Shown here one piece after another: positions 1-5,018 of a stretch of 5,018 bases of DNA; the stretch's first letter is position 1, and each line of letters starts with the position of its first letter. The stretch lies in NCBI GenBank assembly GCA_937920455.1, contig CALETX010000179.1:1-5018 (forward strand). Reading direction: 5' to 3'. The DNA comes from an uncultured bacterium (GTDB taxonomy: Bacteria > Verrucomicrobiota > Kiritimatiellia > UBA8416 > CALETX01). The notes beneath the pieces are model-generated. The model saw only the letters and a list, made by a program, of their open reading frames with translations, had not been told where the DNA came from and searched no databases. A program made the position numbers and the translations under genes.

Positions 1-2157
1 GGCAATGCTGACGGCGGCCGGGGGTATCACGAAGGAAGGCACCCATCGGAAGCTCTCGTCAGCGATGCGCACTGGCTTGCTGAGGGTGATCTTTTTCGGC
101 ATCTGGATCGTATCCTCAGGAATCAGCCGATCGAACACATACCACTCCGACACCACACCCTCTTTCAACGGCGGCCAGGCTTTGAGTGACGCCAGTCCCT
201 TGCCGGTTGAGGCGTCCAGCACCGTCGCGCTGACGCCCCACGGCGGAGTCAGTACGCTCACCCTTATCACAAGGCTGTTTGCACCGGCTTCCAGCTTGGC
301 GTTCACAACGTCCTCCTCCGGCTTCCACATTCGGGTGCCTAGGTTCTTGTGAATCCGCTCGCCATTAAGCCAGCAGATAATCCCGCCCGCGCTGCCGAAC
401 TTGAAAACAGCATCTGTCGGAGCATCAGCTTTTATTTCGGCGCAGACAAAGGCGGCGGTCTTGGACTGGCGTGGAAAGAACTTATCGAGGTCAAGGTATC
501 CGTAAATTTCTTCCTGAGCGGGTTTTGTACTGGCTATCCGTTGAAGAGCCGCGCTGGCGCCGAGGCCGCCCATCAGCGTTACGGCGCTCACCCCTCCGCC
601 CGCTCCCTCGCCAAGGTCCACGACCGCCTCTGTGACCGGCTGGATTGTCATGAAATCAACTTCGATCCATTTCGGCTTCTTCCCATCCGCAGCGCTCGTC
701 CATGCTCCGCCGCCTTTGGAGCGGATAACTGCGCCGGCTTCGCTGCCCTGGGCGGAGTCAGAAGCCAGCGCCCTGGGCGGAGCCGAAGCTGTCGGTATCT
801 TTCCGCGAAAGACGCCGCAGTGAGCGTTGGTCTCTGTGAGCATAACGCCGGACACCGAGTCGCCGGACGATGTTTCGGCGTCAACCATTACAGTATCCTC
901 CTGCGGCCCGATATCCCTGTCGAAATCAATCACCTGGACGCGAATGTCGTTGCCAGGTCTGACAACCGCCGTGTTGCGTATCTGCTCTCTCTCGTATGCC
1001 TTGAGCTCCTCCTTTTCCAGGAGAGCCTCCACTCTGGCCTGAAGAAGAATCTGGTCACGCTCCTCGCTTGAAATGAACTCGCCAGCTGTCGCCGAAACGT
1101 CGGCGTTGGCCACCACGACCATCTTCTTGTCGGGATAGTTGAGTTCGTTGATCTTCTGGAAGTTACGTTCTATGTTGTATGTGATCACGTCGGCTCCGGT
1201 GATCTCGAGCATCATATTCGTTGGCGTGGCCTCGCCGAGTCTGGTCATAATCTGGCCCCTGAACAGGGTGGGATCGCGTGGCGAGGGGGAAAGAACCACC
1301 TGTTCGCGGTCGCCGGTTTTGGATGATTTCAATTCGACTGGAAGTCCAGCGCCGGCTCGAACCACGGCAAGGTTCCTGTCCTGCATCTTCATGGTTATGG
1401 GCCGTCCGGGCACAACGAATGTAGTGAGGACTCGCGATCCGATTTCGAGCTCGGGATCCTGGAGCCGGTCCTGCCTAAGGTTGAGTTCGGCCTCGAGAAA
1501 CAGCGCCTCAACATGATCCGGCGCCCTTTTCTTGACCTCTTCCACAAGTTCCCTGGCTTCGTCAAATGCCTCTCTGTCGGCTGCTATGAGAGCCGAGTAA
1601 TAATATGCCTCTGCCTGCTCACGCGGGTCGGGCAGGTCCTTGAATCTTTCCAGCATCTCATTGGCAGTGTCGTAGTCCTTCGTTGATCTGAGGATGTCAA
1701 CAATGCGGAATTTTGCCTTTTTCCCGGCTTCGGTGTCACGAAGTGCCTTGTCCTTGTCAAGGCCCTGATATTCCATGCGCGCCGCCGGAAAGTTGCCCTG
1801 ATCCTTGAAAATATCACCCTTTGTCAGAAGGATGGATGCCAGATGCTTCGGCTCCACAGAACCGGGCTTGTTGATAACGGCGTCGCAGATGGCAAGCGCT
1901 TCCTTGAACCTTTTTTGCTTCCTCAACTGATCCGGAACCCAGGCGACGAGCGCGTCGTCGGCGTCTGCCCATGATTTTTCGAAAAGAGCATTGTTCTCGC
2001 TGTAGAGCTGCCATGCTCTGGCTTCGTCGCCCTTTTTCAGCGCCTCAGCGGCCAGCGCCAGGGGGCCGGAGGGCTGTGGCTGGCTCTGGGCGAGTGACGA
2101 GACGGAGAGGCAAGAGGTGATAAGCACGACAGCCGGAAGGTGTATCCGCTTTTTCAT
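1..2157 (-). CDS. Large exported TPR / Ig-like / beta-sandwich protein, 3' end beyond window
   Basis: The frame is open for 719 codons from ATG at 2157-2155 to base 1, with no stop. GAGGA (2166-2162) lies 4 nt before the ATG. Residues 1-23 form a signal peptide: KKR, a hydrophobic stretch, then either signal peptidase I cleavage after 'SSLA' or a lipobox-like 'ITSC' with Cys16. The mature part should therefore be periplasmic or surface-bound. Residues about 30-235 are helical and TPR-like (for example 'ALKKGDEARAWQLY' at 38-51). Residues about 240-308 and 396-455 are two copies of an Ig-like module: an acidic/polar strand after a 'PG' turn, ending 'LFRGQIMT' and 'GVFRGKIPT'. A charged, probably coiled stretch (366-393) separates them. 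Residues about 490-650 look like a galactose-binding beta-sandwich, with 'KWIEVDF', 'CWLNGERIHK' and 'LEAGANSLVIRV'. I see no catalytic motif and do not recognise a named family. A role in surface binding or scaffolding is inference. The gene diverges from the zinc-ribbon/GspG gene. Confidence 0.88.
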   Translation of the reverse strand, partial: MKKRIHLPAVVLITSCLSVSSLAQSQPQPSGPLALAAEALKKGDEARAWQLYSENNALFEKSWADADDALVAWVPDQLRKQKRFKEALAICDAVINKPGSVEPKHLASILLTKGDIFKDQGNFPAARMEYQGLDKDKALRDTEAGKKAKFRIVDILRSTKDYDTANEMLERFKDLPDPREQAEAYYYSALIAADREAFDEARELVEEVKKRAPDHVEALFLEAELNLRQDRLQDPELEIGSRVLTTFVVPGRPITMKMQDRNLAVVRAGAGLPVELKSSKTGDREQVVLSPSPRDPTLFRGQIMTRLGEATPTNMMLEITGADVITYNIERNFQKINELNYPDKKMVVVANADVSATAGEFISSEERDQILLQARVEALLEKEELKAYEREQIRNTAVVRPGNDIRVQVIDFDRDIGPQEDTVMVDAETSSGDSVSGVMLTETNAHCGVFRGKIPTASAPPRALASDSAQGSEAGAVIRSKGGGAWTSAADGKKPKWIEVDFMTIQPVTEAVVDLGEGAGGGVSAVTLMGGLGASAALQRIASTKPAQEEIYGYLDLDKFFPRQSKTAAFVCAEIKADAPTDAVFKFGSAGGIICWLNGERIHKNLGTRMWKPEEDVVNAKLEAGANSLVIRVSVLTPPWGVSATVLDASTGKGLASLKAWPPLKEGVVSEWYVFDRLIPEDTIQMPKKITLSKPVRIADESFRWVPSFVIPPAAVSIA
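736..789. repeat. Tandem 13-bp repeat with inverted flanks, inside the exported-protein gene
   Basis: GCCCTGGGCGGAG occurs exactly at 745-757 and again at 770-782, 25 bp apart, each followed by 2-3 variable bases and GAAGC. GGCTTC (736-741) is the inverse of GAAGCC (761-766), and GCTTCG (737-742) of CGAAGC (784-789), so hairpins can form. The 25-bp period is not a multiple of three, so the copies are read in different frames (residues about 459-474, rich in Ala and Ser), yet the host frame stays open. The stretch falls in a linker between two domains. It could be a small dispersed element or a local slippage duplication. Confidence 0.6.
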
Positions 2158-2216
2158 TGTGTCCTCGCTTCTGGCTTTCTAGACTTTCGATATGCGTGAT
2201 GCGTCCCAATGGTTCC

Positions 2217-2245
2217 AACCTATTCCGACCTTATGCTATCGTCAA
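2217..2245 (-). promoter_or_regulatory. Candidate sigma-70-like promoter for the leftward exported-protein gene
   Basis: On the minus strand, TTGACG (2245-2240; 5 of 6 to the -35 consensus) is followed after exactly 17 nt by TAGGTT (2222-2217; 3 of 6, keeping the important TA....T). Transcription would begin near 2210, leaving a leader of about 50 nt before the ATG at 2157. The position in a divergent intergenic region supports it, but the -10 is weak and the consensus may not hold in this phylum. I found no equally good plus-strand promoter for the gene at 2276; TATGCT (2232-2237) is a possible -10 but lacks a matching -35. Confidence 0.33.
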
Positions 2246-2275
2246 GGCTTTCCGCTTGCAGGAGTGATTTAGAGG

Positions 2276-2914
2276 ATGAAAGTCAGATGTCCATATTGCC
2301 GCCACATCTTTGAAACAATCAAGAGCGGACCATGCCCGCAATGCGGGAAGACAAGTCTTCTTCCGGGCTATTTCGACGTTTCCGGCAAACCGGCTGCTGC
2401 GAAGGAGGAGCGCTCGTCTGCGCGCGTTGCGCGACGCTTTACCTCTCCACCTCCGCCGTTGCTGATGAATCGGCCCCTGCAGATCGCCCTTGGGTGTTTT
2501 CTTCTGGCGGTTGCCGGCGCCTTGTACGTGGGGCGCGCGCGCAAACCCTTGCCAAGTCCTGTTGAAGAGCAACGAACCCTGGCACTGAGCAATCTCGAGA
2601 CGCTTCGTGTGGCGCTTGAACAGATGCGATCCCACATTGGCAGGTATCCAACCTCGCAGGAAGGGCTTGTTTGCCTGATGCATGACCCTGGCGTCAGGGG
2701 ATGGCAGGGACCCTATATCCTGGAACTCAAACCTGATCCCTGGAAGCATCAGTTTTTCTACATCAGCGATGGGACAAATCTGCTCCTTTACTCCGCAGGG
2801 CCTGATGGCCTTCCGAGAACGGCGGACGACCTCATGGCTCCGCGCGTTGTGCCGGCGGCAGTGGCCGGTGACGCTGGTGTAAGCGTCGAAATTAATCGTC
2901 GACCTGCACATTGA
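2276..2914 (+). CDS. Zinc-ribbon, membrane-anchored GspG-like (type II secretion pseudopilin domain) protein
   Basis: This is a complete 212-residue protein. An in-frame TAG at 2270-2272 makes ATG 2276 the earliest possible ATG. AGAGG directly abuts it and a better-spaced AGGAG lies at 2260-2264. Residues 5-23 form a four-Cys zinc ribbon (CPYC at 5-8, CPQC at 20-23). A basic, proline-rich linker follows (43-61), then one membrane helix at about 68-86. Residues about 100-186 match the C-terminal domain of GspG: 'GRYPTSQEGL' (122-131), 'GWQGPYI' (142-148), 'DPW' (154-156) and 'YSAGPDG' (172-178), followed by Asp184-Asp185. Asp177, Asp184 and Asp185 fit the calcium-site aspartates known in GspG. 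The N-terminal prepilin signature (G-F-T-L-x-E) is absent, so the protein is probably not cleaved and assembled as an ordinary pseudopilin. Basic residues flank the helix on both sides, so topology is uncertain. No secretion genes are adjacent. The domain call is strong; the function is unknown. Confidence 0.85.
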   Translation: MKVRCPYCRHIFETIKSGPCPQCGKTSLLPGYFDVSGKPAAAKEERSSARVARRFTSPPPPLLMNRPLQIALGCFLLAVAGALYVGRARKPLPSPVEEQRTLALSNLETLRVALEQMRSHIGRYPTSQEGLVCLMHDPGVRGWQGPYILELKPDPWKHQFFYISDGTNLLLYSAGPDGLPRTADDLMAPRVVPAAVAGDAGVSVEINRRPAH

Positions 2915-3062
2915 ATCCGGGTTCCGCAGTTTTGGGCACACATTCATCCTGATTCATCCGACGAACACAACGTGGACTGGCAGAGCGTCTCGCCGAACTG
3001 CCTCACCCTTGGCATCCGTTTGGTGGTTTGCGTTCAGGGAAGCTGGAATGCCTGAGCCTGGA
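2915..3062. other. Convergent intergenic region without a clear terminator
   Basis: These 148 bp separate the stops of two genes that point at each other, so a terminator is expected. I found only weak structures: GGCAG (2979-2983) pairing with CTGCC (2998-3002) across a 14-nt loop, with no T tract on either side, and a tandem ATTCATCC (2942-2949 and 2952-2959). No small gene is supported here. Termination may be Rho-dependent or read into the opposing gene. Confidence 0.5.
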
Positions 3063-3995
3063 TCAATACTCCATATCCCAGTCCGGTTCGATGTCCTGAG
3101 CAATCGTCTCGCTGATATAGCAATCCGTGGTCAGGGTCTGGAGAATTGATGTCGGGACTCTTGGCGTGACCGGACCATGGGTGGCCAGCCGGGTTATGAA
3201 CCTCTGCCACGAGACTTTAGTTCCGGCCGTTTTCAAAGCGTTGATATCCATCCGATATTTCGCTGCAATGACATCTGCCGGCCCGATCGTTGCGGCCTTT
3301 GGAGGCACAGCAGCAAGATTTCCGCTGGCTCCAAAAAAACCGTGAAGGGAGTTCTGCGCAATGGTGAAAGGACTCAAGGTGACTATACGCGATCCGAGCT
3401 TCTTCCACTGTTCGAGGTCAGCCTCGAACTCCGGCGCATCGGGCTCGATAAAGGCCAGATGGCCGGTCCATCCCGGGCCGCTATAACAAGCATCGGCTCC
3501 CCCTATGTCCGCAATCATCCGGCTGTAGTATTTGATGTTTTTCGTTGTGGGGCCCATGATCTGTCTTTCAGGCATTCGCAGCTTTGGCTCTATTGAGCTG
3601 TAAAGAAAGCGCTTTGTGGAGGCCATGAATGACCACGGCCAGCTCTCCGGCGCAACATTTCCGTCCTGGTCGGCATATTCGTCCATGTTGAAAGTGTACA
3701 CATGCCGGCAGTTCACTCTGAACTTGTTGATGAGCAGGGCAAGCTTTCGGTAAACGCTCGCTGGGTTGGGGAGTATCAAGACGACCTTCTGATGGTCTTC
3801 AGCCGCGCCCTTTATCCGATGGAACATATCAGCCACCCATATCCACTCAATTTCGTCGTCCGGGACGACCCTGATCTTGAAGTTCGGATTCGGGTGTTTG
3901 GTTATGTCCTGGCGCCGGATTTTCATCACTCGCTCGATAACTTTCTTGTCCCTGAACGGGATCCATTTGGAAGGTTCAAAGTCAAATCCTTGCAC
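3063..3995 (-). CDS. NagB-like glucosamine-6-phosphate deaminase/isomerase family protein with altered active site
   Basis: The protein has 310 residues starting at GTG 3995. I chose this start because AAGGAGG (4011-4005) sits 9 nt upstream; an in-frame start at 4067 would bury that site and add 24 residues unlike the family. NagB proteins convert glucosamine-6-phosphate to fructose-6-phosphate and ammonia in the cytoplasm, and are usually about 240-270 residues; here there is an N-terminal extension of some 35-40. Family signs are 'YTFNMDEY' (100-107, carrying the proton-transfer Asp as Asp105), 'GPGWTGHLAFIEP' (173-185, keeping His179 and Glu184), 'PPKAATIG' (231-238) and 'GPVTPRVPTSILQ' (274-286). 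Departures from E. coli NagB: the catalytic Asp of 'DGH' is Thr177, the 'GGTP' phosphate loop is 'NPAS' (77-80), and the phosphate-binding Arg of 'ANSR' is Leu217. The fold assignment is firm, but the substrate is probably not plain glucosamine-6-phosphate. The gene overlaps the upstream deacetylase gene by 14 bp, so they should be co-translated. Confidence 0.85.
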   Translation of the reverse strand: MQGFDFEPSKWIPFRDKKVIERVMKIRRQDITKHPNPNFKIRVVPDDEIEWIWVADMFHRIKGAAEDHQKVVLILPNPASVYRKLALLINKFRVNCRHVYTFNMDEYADQDGNVAPESWPWSFMASTKRFLYSSIEPKLRMPERQIMGPTTKNIKYYSRMIADIGGADACYSGPGWTGHLAFIEPDAPEFEADLEQWKKLGSRIVTLSPFTIAQNSLHGFFGASGNLAAVPPKAATIGPADVIAAKYRMDINALKTAGTKVSWQRFITRLATHGPVTPRVPTSILQTLTTDCYISETIAQDIEPDWDMEY

Positions 3996-5018
3996 CTTTG
4001 TCGTCCTCCTTCCTGTACACGCGCTTTCCGCCAATCCATGTCTCGTGCACGCGCAGCGTGTTATCAAGCACGACGAAATCGGCGTTGCAACCCTCTTTTA
4101 TCTGGCCGAAACGATCATCCAGGCCCAGCACTCTGGCGGGGTTGGCGCTCACCATCCGTACGGCCTGGCACAAATCCACATTCAGGAGGTCAATGGCGTT
4201 TCTCATGGCCCTGTCCATGGTGAGGCCGCTTCCTGCCAGAACGCCCGGTTTGTCGGTCTGGCCGGCAAGTCTTGCGGGTCCGCCCTCGCGCTCGAACACA
4301 ACCTCGGCTCCGCCAAGGAATCTGTGCCTGCCCGGCGGCATGCCCGCGCCTGTGTTGGCGTCGGTTATGAGGCAAACTCTTTCCGGGCCCTTGCATGCAA
4401 GCGCAACTTTGACTGCGATGGGATCAACATGCTCGCCATCGAGAATGAAATCAACGCTGACACGAGGATCCGCGAGCACTGCCTCAACCGCTCCGCATGG
4501 CCTTGCGCCGGGCTCTGTTTCAGGCGGGACTGGAAAGACATCATAAAAATGCGTCGCGTGTCTCGCGCCCGCTTCAATGGCTGCAACGGTCTGCGCCACT
4601 GTGGCCCTGGTATGAGTGATGAAGACGCCTGCGGCGTTTTGGATCATCAGGGGGATAAGGTCCAGAATGTTTTCAAAATCAGGCGATATGCTGAACACGG
4701 CTCTGTAAGGGCTGGCCGCTTCGATCAATGCCATCAGCCTTTTTCTGTCAGCCTTTCCAAGGGCATCCTTCGGCAAAGCCCCTGTCAGGGCGAGGAACGG
4801 ACCTTCCATGTGGAGCGCTGGAATCCGAGACCCGGTGGATTGAACCCTTGCGAGGGCGGACACGAATGCGGCGTCCTCTCCTGGCGGTCGAGGACATATT
4901 GTGGGTACAAACGCCGTAACACCGTAGCGTGGAAGAATCTCGCAAAGATGCTCCACATCGGACGGTCCATTATCTGTCAGAAACTCATGCGTTCCGTGTA
5001 TGTGCAGGTCAATAAAAC
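3982..5018 (-). CDS. NagA-like N-acetylglucosamine-6-phosphate deacetylase family protein, 5' end beyond window
   Basis: The last 344 residues are visible, with stop TGA at 3984-3982. The frame is open to the right edge, where the first residues 'FIDLHIHG' are the amidohydrolase metal motif H-x-H. The true start must therefore lie outside, probably about 40-60 residues upstream; the GTG at 4956 is internal. NagA is a cytoplasmic TIM-barrel hydrolase that removes acetate from N-acetylglucosamine-6-phosphate. Visible-part positions: 'HMEGPFL' (69-75, metal ligand Glu71), His135 in 'THTRA', His156 in 'ATHFYD', His196 in 'DGEHVD', catalytic Asp219 in 'ITDANTGAG', and 'LAGSGLTM' (260-267). The metal and catalytic set is complete. 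Unusual points: 'HREPG/GREPG' of known NagA is 'ETEPG' (166-170), replacing the phosphate-contacting Arg with Thr167; 'NAM' is 'DVF' (159-161); and the 'KKGAH' segment after 'GPFL' is not recognisable. It is the first visible gene of an operon with the NagB-like gene. Family call strong, substrate uncertain. Confidence 0.88.
   Translation of the reverse strand, partial: FIDLHIHGTHEFLTDNGPSDVEHLCEILPRYGVTAFVPTICPRPPGEDAAFVSALARVQSTGSRIPALHMEGPFLALTGALPKDALGKADRKRLMALIEAASPYRAVFSISPDFENILDLIPLMIQNAAGVFITHTRATVAQTVAAIEAGARHATHFYDVFPVPPETEPGARPCGAVEAVLADPRVSVDFILDGEHVDPIAVKVALACKGPERVCLITDANTGAGMPPGRHRFLGGAEVVFEREGGPARLAGQTDKPGVLAGSGLTMDRAMRNAIDLLNVDLCQAVRMVSANPARVLGLDDRFGQIKEGCNADFVVLDNTLRVHETWIGGKRVYRKEDDKGARI
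4005..4011 (-). promoter_or_regulatory. Strong Shine-Dalgarno site for the NagB-like gene, inside the NagA-like gene
   Basis: The minus strand reads AAGGAGG here, a near-perfect anti-16S match, 9 nt before GTG 3995. It lies within the final codons of the deacetylase gene, which ends 14 bp into the next gene. It decides the GTG start of the NagB-like protein and implies that ribosomes finishing the first gene can start the second one. Confidence 0.8.

Noticed and set aside
5..352. A 115-codon plus-strand open frame
   Set aside because: It is antisense to the same exported-protein gene, and its Ser/Thr-rich composition is typical of a reverse-frame shadow.
349..1071. A 240-codon plus-strand open frame
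   Set aside because: It lies opposite the 719-codon minus-strand gene, which has a signal peptide, Shine-Dalgarno site and recognisable domains. Its translation has no recognisable motif, so it is an antisense shadow.
1139..1516. A 125-codon plus-strand open frame with a hydrophobic start
   Set aside because: It is opposite the first Ig-like module of the exported protein. The hydrophobicity arises from reverse reading of that coding sequence, and no motif is seen.
2231..2947. A 238-codon minus-strand open frame antisense to the zinc-ribbon/GspG gene
   Set aside because: The plus-strand frame carries clear zinc-ribbon and GspG motifs. The antisense product is Arg- and Cys-rich without a recognisable domain.
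2979..3002. A hairpin (GGCAG/CTGCC) as a terminator between the convergent genes
   Set aside because: Only five base pairs with a 14-nt loop and no T tract on either strand.
3996..4067. An extended start at 4067 for the NagB-like protein
   Set aside because: It would add 24 residues unlike the family that overlap the deacetylase gene, and would ignore the strong AAGGAGG placed for GTG 3995.
4954..4956. GTG 4956 as the start of the NagA-like gene
   Set aside because: The frame continues upstream to the window edge and encodes the conserved 'FIDLHIHG' metal motif, so the start lies outside the window.

Overview
The window reads as chromosomal DNA of a moderately GC-rich Gram-negative bacterium. 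My best guess is the PVC group (Lentisphaerota, Planctomycetota or Kiritimatiellota) or a neighbouring phylum such as Hydrogenedentota. The reasons are indirect: a very large exported TPR and beta-sandwich protein, a stand-alone GspG-like domain fused to a zinc ribbon, and divergent amino-sugar enzymes. No rRNA, tRNA, CRISPR array, transposase or phage gene was seen.

Layout from left to right. (1) Positions 1-2157, minus strand: the first 719 codons of a large exported protein whose reading frame runs off the left edge without a stop. It has a signal peptide, a helical TPR-like region, two copies of an Ig-like 'D-x-D ... GVFRG' module, a short repeat-bearing linker and a galactose-binding-like beta-sandwich. 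(2) Positions 2158-2275: a 118-bp divergent intergenic region with a plausible sigma-70-like promoter for the leftward gene. (3) Positions 2276-2914, plus strand: a complete 212-residue protein made of a four-cysteine zinc ribbon, one membrane segment and a GspG-type pseudopilin C-terminal domain, without a prepilin cleavage motif. (4) Positions 2915-3062: a convergent gap with no convincing terminator. (5) Positions 5018 to 3063, minus strand: a two-gene operon of a NagA-like deacetylase (its start lies beyond the right edge) overlapping by 14 bp a NagB-like deaminase/isomerase.

The NagA/NagB pair is the most interesting part. By family they would turn N-acetylglucosamine-6-phosphate into fructose-6-phosphate. 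The NagA-like protein keeps all visible metal and catalytic residues, but the usual phosphate-binding Arg of the 'REPG' motif is Thr. In the NagB-like protein the 'GGTP' phosphate loop, the Arg of 'ANSR' and one catalytic Asp are all changed. Losing phosphate recognition in both partners suggests a pathway for a different, perhaps unphosphorylated, amino sugar. This is inference from motifs recalled without an alignment tool.

All plus-strand reading frames in 1-2157 and 3063-5018, and the long minus-strand frame opposite 2276-2914, look like shadows of these four genes.
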